Part shown: positions 11,271 to 23,157 of the stretch, in pieces
How positions within the stretch are numbered: the first letter of the stretch is position 1
How the letters are laid out: each line of letters begins with the position of its first letter
Source: Medicago truncatula
Lineage: Eukaryota; Streptophyta; Magnoliopsida; Fabales; Fabaceae
Direction: 5' to 3'
NCBI RefSeq assembly: GCF_003473485.1
Contig: NC_053049.1
Coordinates: 6,262,001 to 6,326,000, forward strand
DNA: 64,000 nt
The notes under the pieces: generated by a model
The model's input: only the letters and a program-made list of their open reading frames with translations
Database searches by the model: none
What the model was told of the DNA's origin: nothing
Position numbers and translations under genes: made by a program

Positions 11271-11834
11271 ATATACTAGGGAAATGACCGTATCCGTCTT
11301 TCCGCTCTTTTTATTACGATAACACGTGTAGATTATCAACGATATTTCAGTGAAATTTTCGTGGTGTAAATTAAAATGATATTTTATATAATTTTTTAAT
11401 ATATAAGTATAGATATTTGTGACTTTTAATGTATCGTAGTTTGCTATAAATTATTTGGAACATATCATAATTAAAGATTTAAGTTGTTCCTATTTTAATG
11501 GAATACTTCCTATTTTGATGGAATATAACGGATTTTTCTTAATTAAATATTTAAATATATAGTACGAAAGTTGTTGAATTAAAAAAAATTCTATTTTGTT
11601 GTTCCTTTTCTTTTTCTTCTTGAGATTCTAATTTTATTTATCTTTAAATTCCGATGAATGAATCTTTAATTATCTAACTCAACACAAAAATTGAAAACAG
11701 TCAATGATTCAATCACATCGCAACAAAACAAAAATCCTAATCAAAATCAGATACAATTCCTCTAACAAGAAGCAGAACCAAATCGAGGAAAATTTGAGAA
11801 TCTAACAAGAAGAAAAATTATAGGATATACCGGT

Positions 11835-12066
11835 GGATCAGATATAGAATTTGATGCAATGCCGAATTGCACGAGAAATGCAAATTTAGGAATATTGTTG
11901 CGGCTATCTCCACGGTCGCCGGCAAATGCAAGATACTTCCCATTGTCCCGTGATGGTGTCTCCGGGAGAGATTTATGATCGGTGCTAGAGGAATCATCAT
12001 CGACACTTACGCTTTGGAGCGATTTGAGAAGGAACAATTTGGAATCGACATCGCAACCATAGTTTA
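11835..12066 (-). pseudogene. Unidentified exon-like fragment
   Basis: One minus-strand frame stays open with non-random composition (LKSLQSVSVDDDSSSTDHK, SLPETPSRDNGKYLAFAGDR, KFAFLVQFGIASNS). It lies between a possible acceptor (GAATAG near 12066) and a possible donor (CCG|GTATAT near 11835). I do not recognise the family. GC content is higher than in its surroundings. It may be a captured or stranded exon of a host gene; neither a start nor neighbouring exons were found. Confidence 0.25.
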
Positions 12067-12334
12067 ACTATTCCAAGAAGAACATCCAAACCACAAAACA
12101 ACATGTGAAACAAGCAAAATGTTGGGGTGAGGGTATAATTGTTGGGGTGTAGGGTAAAATTTTCACATAATAATGTCACAAACCATCTTTTTTGCTTTAC
12201 TAACCAGATAGATCCAACGTAAAAAAAAAAAATTATCAGTAAAATCAAATCTACCGTAAGAAATTGAACAAGTAGCAGTAAAGCACAGAGAGCATTTTAT
12301 CTCCAAATAATGATTCTCTTTTTAAATATAGGAT

Positions 12335-12487
12335 TATGATAACCGGTGCTCTTAGAGCAATTTTTTAAAGCAGAGGAAAATTTTTCAACTTTTAAAAAGT
12401 TGAATTCAGCATTTTTCATCACTTCCCAACAAGATATTTTTATTTTTGTTCTTTTAACCAATGTCCCAAGGGCATTATTTAGCATTT
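12335..12487. mobile_element. MITE of the 'TAACCRGTGCCC' family
   Basis: The left end reads gataaccggtgctcttagag. The right end, reverse-complemented, reads gctaaataatgcccttgggacattggttaaaag. The same terminal pattern occurs at 29181-29336 and 45011-45174. About 150 bp, no coding capacity. Confidence 0.55.
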
Positions 12488-13306
12488 CCCTACGTATGTT
12501 AGGTTTATTTATGGACATAAATTAAGTATATTACTATTACTATATGTAAATTTTGAACACATTTGGAATGATATGGCGGCATTGCCTTGAGACTTTGGCA
12601 CGTGTTCATCTCATATCTCAAGTTCGATTATTTTGGTTTCAATTTCGGTACATTAGTTTAATTTCTTAAAAAAAAATTAAAAGATAGGTTATAACCAAAG
12701 CAATAGAGAGAGAAAATAAAAATATAATGTAAATATGAAAGAAAATTATCACCAAATGATGGTACGTGTATCATTTAAATTTTTGTGCAGAAATGAGGCA
12801 AACATCTCATCACAAACATCTTTTATTGATGTTTTGCATTTAAAATAAGTCCAAAGAGTTGGTTCAACAATCAACATTAAAGAATGTTATGGGAGGAGGT
12901 TCCATAATTTCATTAAACACAATCTCTCCCCTTTTTTCCGTTTACTTCAATATCTTCAACTACAGTTAATGAAAAAAAATATATTAACAGAAGATAATTA
13001 AAAATAGAAAAATAATGGAAAATAGCATAAATCTAATTATATTTTCAATAATATTAATACTTTTTAAATTTGATTGATGATTAGGAAATTCAGGAACTAG
13101 CAAATATTTGATGCATAAATAATGCCTTCCTAAAATTTGATGAACTAGGCAGGGGATGCATCTATAAAGTATCAACTAAGTTCCATACAAAAATGAAATT
13201 CAACTTTTTCTAAGTATAGAGAATTTAATTTAGATAGATTTAGAATCCAAATTAAAATAAGTAAATTACAACAGAAAACTATAAGTTATTATATACCAAT
13301 GAATCA

Positions 13307-13621
13307 TCACCATAATTGGCTGCATGTGTTCTTGATCCATCTTAAACTCTTCTTAAAAGACCCTTTCATTTTTCCTTCAACATCATATACTTTATATCCA
13401 GCTACTCTTTTCTTTCTCTGCAACTCTGGATCATTGAAGCTCCAACTTTTTGATGCTTTGCCAAATTTGCTTTTCCTTTTTTCTACCTTGTTTTGATCAA
13501 AAGCAGATGAATTACTTGCATAATTTGTACTATAACTTCTCAGATCTTGCATGCTAGTTGGAGCTACTTTTCCACCACTCTGCAAACTTTGATCCTTGCA
13601 TGATTTGGATCTGAATTCCAT
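13307..13621 (-). CDS. DUF3511 domain protein
   Basis: A single-exon reading frame of 104 aa starts at the ATG at 13621 and ends TGA. The C-terminal half (about residues 55-104) reads SKSWSFNDPELQRKKRVAGY, then KVYDVEGKMKGSFKKSLRWIK. This is the DUF3511 signature of small, basic plant proteins of unknown function. The N-terminal half is Ser-rich and variable, as is usual for the family. The length is typical. The protein has no signal peptide or membrane segment. A TATA-like CTTATATC lies about 45 bp upstream (minus strand, near 13660). No partner or pathway is known. Confidence 0.85.
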   Translation of the reverse strand: MEFRSKSCKDQSLQSGGKVAPTSMQDLRSYSTNYASNSSAFDQNKVEKRKSKFGKASKSWSFNDPELQRKKRVAGYKVYDVEGKMKGSFKKSLRWIKNTCSQLW

Positions 13622-15585
13622 GATGATAGTTCTACGGTGAGAAGTTAAAGAATGGTGAAAGATATAAGAGAAGTGTATATGGTTGATGATGGGTAATGGT
13701 TAATGGTTTTGTTTTTATTGTTTCTTGTTGTATTGTATTGATATATATTGTTTTGTAATTATGAATACTAACTTTATTGTATAAATTAATATAGCAGTAT
13801 ATGATTGAATAGGAGACAGTTGAAAGTGTTTTGGTGGAGTAAGTATGTATAGGTAGAGAAACTTTCAATTTTGCTCAACTCAGATAAGTTGCATGCGGTG
13901 TTATGGGTTGAGTGGCATTCACACGTGGAAGTGTCAAAAATGGATTTTGATGGCTCAATTTATTATTGAATAGTATCCCAAAGGCTCACCACATGTTTGT
14001 GTGTTTGGAATAAAATCTAGAAGATGAAAATGATCCCAATAAAACAAGAGGTAAGCACCTAGACTTGGACTTTTCTCCCGGATTAGGATCCTTTAAAATC
14101 AATGACCTCAAAAATGAATGGTTCTTGTTGTAACAAATTTATATTACTTACTTTACACTTAAAATTTACATTTAAAAATAAGTTACTCACTTTAGAAGAG
14201 TCGAATCTTTACAAATGTAAAAGAAACTTTTAAATCAATGTGAAAACAACATAAATTAGATGGAAAGAAAAAGATAAAACAATAACTTCTATATAATCTT
14301 CTTTAATAAAAAAAACTTATATATAATCTATATGGTCATCACTTACCACACAAAATGGAATTATTGTATCAACCAAGTTTATTAAAAAAGTATTCCAGAG
14401 CAGGTTACAATTGCAACCCAAAAAAATAAAAAATAGGTTACATACATCATTAGTTAATACTTTACCTCTTAATTTTTCATAAAAAAATGTTAGTAGTTAA
14501 TTAGGGAGAGTTTATGAGAGATCATATTAACATTTGTTATTGGTAGTTATCAATATTAGTGTCAGAGTCTCACTAAAGCAATCCTAATTAATTTCATTCA
14601 GCATGTGTCTTTCTTAAAGGATCCGAATCGGTGCAGTAATTTTTCCACACAGTTTTACACATTTTAAATCTCATTAAGATTTAAGATCAGACGGTTTAAA
14701 TTACACGTTCAATATAAATTAACTTTAACCGATCTCGACTATTGGTTTATATTCGACAGTTAATATCAACTGCTTTGTCACATAGTAGTTGCATCTCAGC
14801 CATCCTTCAATGGTTTAGCTAGCACTTAGCAGTTTTCACATGACCAATTTTAGAGAAAAAACTTGGTCAAAGGAAAAGCAAAACAAGAAGCAAAAGAGGT
14901 GTTGAAACTTGAAGCAAAAGGTAAAGAATAGATATTCTATGTTTTATATCTTTAGGCATCAAACATGTTGGAATTGAATTCTTTTTTTTTGGTAGAGTTG
15001 GAATTGGATTCTAGTATGATCTTTTTAAACTTATAGTTAAAAAGATAACTTTAGTACCTAATTTTGGATTTCCTAAAAACAGAACACTCATATTCTTAAA
15101 ACTCATTAATCCAGTCATAATTTCTTTCCATAACAATAATTTTGACGCACTATCAGTGTCGAACTTTGTAAACCGTCAATTAATCATAAACCATCGTTTG
15201 TATGACTATTAAAGTATATACGATTAAAATCAAATATTTTTAAGATGCATCAGTCACGATTGAGTGACAATGTACATCAATAAAATCCTTAAAATGAAAT
15301 CAAATTTTTTAAATTACTGGTTCAAGTCTAGATTCATATAGGTGCGATATATGATCTCAGAGTTAGAAATCAAAGTGATTATAGTATTGTACAAAATAAG
15401 TAGAAAAAAAATTCAAAAGATCAAAAGATAGCACTTGTAATATAACAGTGTTAAATAACTTCTTAATTAAACAAATTTGAGAGAATCCCAATCCAAATAA
15501 CATCAAATCAGATCTGTTAGATTTCTCATGAGTACTTTCCAATAAGAAAAATCCCTGTAGACTTAACATATGAACAAAAATCAAC
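13622..15585. other. DUF3511 upstream region and duplicated flank
   Basis: The first several hundred bases are the upstream region of the DUF3511 gene. From about 14730 the sequence aligns with 530-1253 and is the 3' flank shared by eIF4A-like copies 1 and 3. No gene is seen in either part. Confidence 0.5.
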
Positions 15586-17485
15586 TCATGAGAGCAAATC
15601 AGCAAAATTTGATGGCAGCTCCTCTATAATCACATTGGAGAGTTTCTGGATATCAGACAACATTCTAAAATCATCTAATGTCACAAAATTTATAGCAACG
15701 CCTTTTCTTCCAAATCGCCCTTTGTGGCATATACGGTGGAGATAGTTTTCAGGTAGAGTTGGGAGATCATAGTTTATGACCAGAGACACTTCCTGCACAT
15801 CTAAACCGTAGACCAAGGGGTCGGTGGTAATGAGAATCTGAGGAGAACCAGACTGGAAATTACGTACGATGATATCCCTAGTGTTCTGGTCCATGTCATC
15901 ATGAATGGTCAACACTGTATAATATCTGCTTCGCATTTTGTCCATGAGCCAGTCCACTTTGCGCTCGGTATTCACAAAAACAATGCAATGAGTGATGAAT
16001 TTAGTCGTATAGATGTCATATAATGTCTCTAGTTTCCACTTTTCCTCGTCAACGTTGACATAAAACTGCTTGATACCCTCAAGGGTGGTCAGCTCATCAC
16101 GCTTTGCCTGAATTGTCACAGGCTTTTTCATGAACTTCCTAGTAATCTCAAGGGCTTCAGGTGGCATTGTAGAAGAGATTACTCCAACCTGAATTTTGTA
16201 GGGCAATAGCTGGAAGATTTTATCGATCTGCAACACAAAACAAAATTTCATAAAGTTATGCAAGATAGAACATGAACTAGACACCATTGCATTAAATTCA
16301 GAAAGTAAAGCTCTCCTTTTTTTAAAAATTTTATTAGCAAAAAAGGAAATCCATGCTTCAAAGTTCAAACTGATAAGATGTGTTTATAAACAATATAATT
16401 TGTAAAGTAAAAACAAATGGAAATCAAGTATATCGAACAAACCTTTTCCTCGAAATCACATGAAAGCATTTCATCAACCTCATCCATAACGACCAATAAT
16501 GTGAACACCTTCTCGGAAAAAGCCCTCGCCATCCATGTCATACACACTATAACCAACTTGCATAAAGCGCTGAAGATCCTCCACAGGAGCACTTATCCCG
16601 CCGACACAAGCATGAATCCTTACACCATGGAATTGACCAAGATCTTGCATAACCTGCTTAATCTGTAAAGCTAGCTCGTTGGTTGGGGCCAAAACCAAAG
16701 CCTGGCAATGAGCCAATTCATAATCAAGCATCTTCAGAATTCCAATACAGAATGTTGCTGACATCCCGGTTCCAGATGGATCCTGTAGAATCACATCGTG
16801 GCCTTTGCAGAAAGGAGGAATTACCATTTTCTGAATTGAAGAGGGCCTCCCAAATTCTTCACAACAGAATAAAAAACATCACACACATGATTTTGTGAAA
16901 ACTGTAGCTAGAGTAACATACATTGTTTTAAACATACATAATCTCATATTCAAAACAATACAAAGTTCAGAAAATATATTGGATTTTCAATCATATATTG
17001 GTGCAATTATTTTGTTCTCTTCAAGACAGTAAATAATTTTGAAACACAAATATATATTTCAAATAGAAAAACATTGAAGGGAGATATATACAGTATTTTA
17101 TCCTGAAACATATAAGTTATTACAAATAAACCCTCTTTTTTTTTTTCATACGAAAGATCAAGAGTCGAACCCTTTTTTTCATACGGAAGATCAAGAATCG
17201 AAGAACCCCTCACCATCGCTTGAGAGGCCCAAATCCTTTACCACTTGCATCAATCCAATTGTTGGTAAGTAACCTCTCGTATTATATAGTAATAGTTAAA
17301 CTGCATACTAATTAAGTAACCCTCCTATACCGTGTGAAAATAGAAGAAAAAGTTTCAAGAAAACCTAACGATAAAAATATAAAGCACAAGGATAGAAATA
17401 TAAAGCATATGCAAAGAAAATATCCACCGATAAAGCTAATGAAGTTATGGATATTCATACCTTGAGAATGAGTCGACGACGGCAT
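15586..17485 (-). pseudogene. eIF4A-like copy 3, decayed two-domain gene
   Basis: Exons follow eIF4A but start with the short exon shared with copies 1 and 2: 17461-17485 (MPSSTHSQ), about 16444-16856 (domain 1) and 15586-16227 (domain 2, ending FADLLS). Exon 2 opens [19 protein letters not shown]. Motifs have drifted: Walker A AQSGTGKT reads [12 protein letters not shown] reads DEVD, SAT reads SST, and HRIGRSGR reads HRICHKGR. The region that should carry GTPGR is shifted out of frame, and the frame continuing from the start stops at about 16480. The second domain alone is open. Loss of the ATP-binding lysine and of the frame make it a pseudogene. It is the intermediate form from which the shorter copies 1 and 2 could have arisen by internal deletion. 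Confidence 0.75.
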
Positions 17486-19489
17486 GGATAAAACTATACA
17501 AACAAAAGACGACAGTGGCGATGAACGACAGCGGCGAAGAAAGATTTGAAGTAAAGAGTGTGTTTTCAGAGTGTAGAAGATGCGTAACTGATTAATTTTA
17601 GAGAGGTTTTGTGAGTGATGGGTTTTGATTAAGATAAACTTGAAGGGAGAAAGATATATAGGGCTTCTGACGTGCTTCTTAAGCTAGCTGTTTTAATAGG
17701 CGGAGAGCTTTTTTATTTGGTTTAATTATATAATTTTGATTCCCTTTTAATTAATTTCAGGATTTTAGTCCCTGATTTCTAAATCCATTTATTATTCTAA
17801 TTCTTTAATTTGACGCAATTTTAGATGATGTAGCATTGAACTTAGTTCACACATGGATGTCACGTCATATTAAATTAAAAAATTGGTGATTCCAATTTTA
17901 CATTATTATGTTAAATTAAGGGTTAATTATGTTGAGAAATGATATTTGTACAATCATTTTTGTACAACTTTCTCTCTCATACTCACATTATCTTCTTATT
18001 CTCTCTCTTCTTTTTTCTCTCTCCATTGTTTTTGACCAATGAAAAGAGAGCACAACAAAATTGTCCCAAAAGTTGTAGCAAAAAAATTGTTTGGTCCCTA
18101 TTTAAATTTTATTAAATTTTTCATCCTCAATGTTTTTATCCGTTTGTAAATTTGGTCATTGCCGTCAAACTGTGCTGACTAGGTTAACAGAATGCTGATC
18201 CAGTCGACATGCCACATGGACATTTCAAGTGACATGGCTGCCATGTGGTAAATGACATCATATGTTTTTGGTCCCTATAAAATTTGGAAGTTTAGTCCTT
18301 ACTTAATTTAATAGTGCTTTTAGTCCATATAAAAATTATGCACTCAGTTTTAGTCCCTACTAAATCTAAATTTGTTTAATTATGCTTAAACTTTTAAATT
18401 TTGAACAAATTTTTGCACAAGTGTTAGTAACATTACGAAAAGTTCATCCGCAAAAAATTATCTCAAAATTTAATTTCTGCATCCATATTTTTGTTACTTT
18501 TATTTTGAACTTTTATCTTTTAAAAAAATTCATATTTAATTTGTTTCATGTTAAAAAATTCTAAATTTTTAGTAAACGAACCTTTTGTAATGTTCTAAAC
18601 TTGTATAAAAAATCGTTGAAAAAAAGAGTTTAAGGATAGTTACAAATTTTCCCATAATTTTTGTCAAAGTCTATCACTCTCCTTTATTTCTTTTTATTCT
18701 TCCAGATCCATAAAATATTTCACCCTACAAATATTTCTGGTCATTCCCTGAATTTTTCGGAAGAAAAAAAAAAAAAAAATATCTGCATTACTGTTTCTCT
18801 TTATTACTACTTCGCTCTGACTCTTTGTTTTTCGATCCGAACCTTAAAAATGGACTGGTTCCGCTTCACTTTCGAAAAGGTTGTTGCTGGATTTTCAATG
18901 GTGAAGATTGTTGAGTTTTTGTGTGTTGAAGTTGACATGTGATTAAGTTGTTGAAATTGATGTCTTAGATGAATTTGCAGGCGAAGGTTAGAAGAGTGTC
19001 GCCGACGTGAACGAGGTGGTGAAAAGATTCGTTTACTAAAATTTTTCACCACCTCCTTCACGCCGGCGACGCTCTTCTAAAAACTCTTAAATTTTTCAAT
19101 GATTTTTTTTATACAAGTTTAGAACATTACAAAATATTCGTTTACTAAAATTTAGAATTTTTTAACATGAAATAAATTAAATATGAATTTTTTTAAAAGA
19201 CAAAAGTTCAAAATAAAAGTAACAAAAATCTAGACACAGAAATAAAATTTTGAGATAATTCTTTGCATATGAATAAAAACACTATTAAAATTAAGTAAGG
19301 ACTAAACTTAAAAGGTCCCAATTTTATAGGGACAAAAAATATATGATGTCATTTACCACATGGCAGCCATGTCACCTGAAATGTCCATGTGGCATGTCTG
19401 GGTCAACATTTTGTTAGCCTAGTCATCACAGTTTGACGGCAAGGACCACTCTTACAAACGGAAAAAAAACTTTGGGGATGAAAAATTTA

Positions 19490-22400
19490 ATAATTTTTTT
19501 TTTTGAAGACATAAAAATTGAATATATTAACAACGGCAGTGAGTCACCTAAGTACAAGATGTACTAAGAGTGCCACCCCTAAAATAGTCAGTCATACAAT
19601 GAGGGAAACAGAAGCAAAGGTCAGTCGATACCCAAACATAATAAAGGGTCTGACCACCATCTGTGAGTACCGTACACAAAAGTAGCCTTATTAGCTTTAA
19701 GCCATCAAAAAGAGTGAAACTTCACTTTTTCTGCTAGTTGTTCGATGGTGGTTTGGATATTGTTATTGAAATCTGTTGTTACGTTCATACAAACCAACCA
19801 GACACAAAGTAACCAAATAAGTTGAAGGAAGGATTGACGAGCCTTTAAGTGACCTGTAGAGTGAGTAAACTGAATGAAATGGTCGCTAGTATTTTGATCC
19901 AACACCTGATATGATGCCACAATGTACCGAAAGTGGCGCAATGAAGAAATAAGTGTGTCGTGGACTCTTCCATGCCGCAACCTGCAACACATAACGCTGC
20001 TTCAGCATCGATCACGCCGCGCCTCAGAAGATTATTCTTAGTCAGCAACCTATCTCGCATCAATCGCCAAGCAAAGATAGAAACCTTTAGTGGCACCTGC
20101 TTATGCCAAATAAGATCTCCCGTAGTAACATCTTGAGGAACAGCCTGCATTGTCAGTTGTTCATAGACACCTCTCACAGTGTAACCACCATCAGAAACAG
20201 AATCCCAAAGCCACTTGTCAGAAATATCAGGCGGCAAAACAACACCATTAAGTAATTACCTACACTCATCTAACATCTCCTCCTCCCACACCCTCAACCT
20301 TCTCCTCCAACCCCACACGTTTCTCCACCAACTTCCCTACCAGGATCAAACATATCAGCTACCGAACACATTACAAAAAGGAACATCACCAAGCCACCTA
20401 TCATACCAAAAGAAAGTACTAGTGCCATCCCCCACCTTTTTCGACACCCTCTGCGAACCAACCCCCATCTGCATCACCTACCCCATCCCTAATCTTCACT
20501 ACTTCCCGCCACCAAGATGAAACACTCCGGCCCCCAACCTCCCAGCCTTCTCACCATAACATGCTACAAGAACCCTATACCAGAGCCCACCTCTATCCAC
20601 CAACATCCGCCAACACAATTTACCTAACAAAGCGCTATTAAACTCCTGCAACTTCCTCACCCCCAACCCTCCATACGCTCCTTACATAAACAAACAAAGC
20701 TCCAAGAAATCCAGGAAATTTTCCTATTATCATCACTCCCTCCCCAAATTTTTTTATTAAATATAAATTCAATGACAGGGATTATACCTGACGGAGCTTT
20801 GAAGAAGGAAAGAGCATAGACAAGTAACGCGGTCAGGACAGACTTAAGAATGACCACCAGACCACCATAAGAGAGCAAACGACTTCGCCACCCCAACAGT
20901 CTAGTTTTAATGGCCTTTAGCACAGGTTCCCAGAATGCTAACCTCTGTGGGTCACCGCCAATCGATAAGCCCGGATACACAAACGAAACCTTACCCGCCT
21001 TACAATTTAAATGGATGCCACCTCATACAACCATGAATTCGCAATATTTATACCAACCAACATGCTTTTATTGAAATTTACTTTCAAACCAGACATCTCT
21101 GCGAACAAAGTCAAGACCGCACGCAAGGCACGCACATTGGCCCAGCTCTTAGTACCAAGTAATAAAGTATCATCTGTGAATTGGAGTTGGGACACGACTG
21201 CCGAGTTTGAGTTACCAACCATGTACCCGATGAAAATATTATTTCCCACCGCCGAAGTCATCATGGCATTTAGACCCTCGGCAACAATCAAAAACAAGAA
21301 AGGAGATAGGGGATCCCCTTGACGCAAGCACCTTTGCAAAGGGAACTCATCTGTAGGACTGCCATGAACAAGAATTGAGGCAGTTGCAGTCATAACACAT
21401 TCTTTTATCAATTTTCTCCATAAAACCGGAAACACCATTTTTTGCATAACCGTATCAAGATATCCCCAATTCACCGAGTCAAAAGCTTTTTCAAAATCAA
21501 CTTTAAACAACATTAATTCCTTTTTATTCTTTCGAGCCTCATCTACCACTTCATTAGCAATCAAAATCCCGTCTAAGATTTGTCTGTCTTTCACGAAAGT
21601 TGTCTGTGAATCAGATATAATTCTTCCCATCACATGTTTCAGCCTATTAGCCAACACCTTAGACAAAAATTTGTAAATAGAGCCGACCAGAGAAATAGGC
21701 CTAAAATCATTAATGCGTTGGGGGCTATCATTTTTCGGAATAAGAGCGATGAAAGTATTGTTGATACCTCTTGTCAGTTTACCATTTATGTGGAAATCTG
21801 AGATAAAACGCATAATATCATCCTTTAACTCATCCCAAAATTCCTTGATGAAACCGAAATTGACCCCATTAGGTCCTCTTGAAGCTGTCACAATCCCAAA
21901 CTGCTGTTTTAACTTCAAAAACTTAAAATGGCTTTGTTAAACCACTTCCTTCTGCATGAGATAAACTCTTGAAAGGTAAGTTACCAATCCCCGGCCTAGA
22001 AGTATGTTGAGACGCAAAATGCTCTCTGAAGTGGGAGAACATCGCATTCCTAATAGGTTGAACCCCTTCCACAATAATATTGTCCACCATAAGTGAAATA
22101 ATGGAGTTGCAACGCCGACGGCTAGAAAGAACTGAATGAAAGTATTTTGAGTTAGCATCTCCATCCTTCAACCAAAGTAACCGAGACTGTTGCCACATAA
22201 TACTTGTATTCAAGCGAGACATGGAATGAAGATCATTTATAATTCCCCTAAGCTCCTGAATTTCATCCGCAGACAACTGACCATCTTCACCTTTGTCATC
22301 AATTTTCGACTGCCGCATTTTTAAGTAATCAATCTTTCTAGGAATATTGTTAGCATGATCTGCATGCCACTCCTTCAGAGCATTTTTAATGAATTTCAAT

Positions 22401-22835
22401 TTCTCACGGAGCACAAAACCGCCCCACCCCTCTATCTGAAAAGTATTCAATTTATCTTTCACAAACTGCTTGTAGCCAAGCAAATCTTGCCAACATTTTA
22501 TTCCCTCCATCCCAAATTGTATATCATTTTAGAAAGAAAAAAAAAATTGTCTCAAATTATACGTCGCTTTACAATACCAATAAAATATTAATGTTACTTT
22601 TCCTATTATGTCCTTAACTATTTATTACTTTTTTTTCTTTCAATTCCTTCATTTATCTTTCCCATATAATTTATTAAGGACAATTTTGTAAAACAACTCA
22701 TAATATTTCTTTCCCACACAATATTAATTACATTTCTTAATATGTGTGAAATGCCCAAAACGTCATGCAATTTGGGACGGATGGAGTAACATTCTAGATG
22801 GACAGATAACTGAAGCGGCCAATGTTGGAAGTTCG
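19490..22835 (-). mobile_element. L1-type LINE, 5'-truncated and decayed
   Basis: On the minus strand, from 5' to 3', it holds the end of the endonuclease linker (SRMLKCWQDLLGYKQF, interrupted by a MITE) and the reverse transcriptase at 21007-21918. The RT reads NDFRPISLVGSIYKFLSKVL, then FEKAFDSVNWGYL, and FTDD at the catalytic site where FADD is usual. A thumb region follows (20657-20980), then a zf-RVT domain (19845-20237: WHKQVPLKVSIFAWRLMRDRL, then STTHLFLHC) and an A-tail (T-run about 19494-19505 on plus). The endonuclease is missing, as expected for 5' truncation on insertion. The coding region is broken into at least four frames, so the copy is dead. Confidence 0.85.
22501..22786. mobile_element. 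Stowaway-type MITE inside the LINE
   Basis: Terminal inverted repeats TTCCCTCCATCCCAAATTG and CTCCATCCGTCCCAAATTG are flanked by a TA duplication (22499-22500, 22787-22788). Removing the element restores the LINE reading SRMLKCWQD across the site, which fixes both ends exactly. It is 286 bp, without coding capacity. Confidence 0.9.
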
Positions 22836-23157
22836 CTTATTTGTTGGGACCTTAAACATAATTAACCCTTAAATTAATAGTTAATATAATTTGAAAATAG
22901 TTATTTAAATTTTAAAGTGATATCATTTTATGAAAAAATTAATATTATATTAAGTTTTAATCCGACATGGCATCCATGTGTGTACTAAGTTCAGTGCCAC
23001 ATCATCTAAAATTGTGTCACATCAACATTAATTGAAATGTTGGATTCAATTTCAAATATTTGAAAAATCAAGGGACAAAATTGTGGATTTAGAAATCAAA
23101 GGACCAAATTTCAGAAATTGATTAAAAAGGGACCAAAATACAATTGCAAATAAGTCT

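Larger units (their letters stand above)
11271..13306. other. Intergenic DNA with one exon-like fragment and a MITE
   Basis: Bases 11428-11572 repeat 9415-9560. An exon-like stretch on the minus strand at about 11835-12066 and a MITE at 12335-12487 are listed separately. The remainder, including 12490-13300, is AT-rich and I see nothing else in it. Confidence 0.5.
17718..23157. mobile_element. Large fold-back element with nested LINE and MITEs
   Basis: Long inverted arms can be paired. Left, 17718-18640 includes 'agatgatgtagcattgaact' and 'ccatgtggtaaatgacatca'. Right, 19060-19490 plus 22836-23157 includes 'tgatgtcatttaccacatgg' and 'agttcagtgccacatcatct'. The central part (about 18640-19060) has an open stretch starting MDWFRFTFEKVVAGFSMV (ATG at 18850) of unknown origin. 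It also has an inner hairpin (about 18990-19080). The right arm is split by a LINE (about 19490-22835). The left arm carries an extra segment (about 17937-18090), absent from the right arm and MITE-like. With insertions removed the element is about 2 kb. Long arms without transposase suggest a non-autonomous Mutator-like or fold-back transposon. Confidence 0.65.

Noticed and set aside
20215-20520. Plus-strand protein in the LINE
   Set aside because: It is antisense to the LINE, whose own minus-strand RT and zf-RVT motifs explain the sequence.
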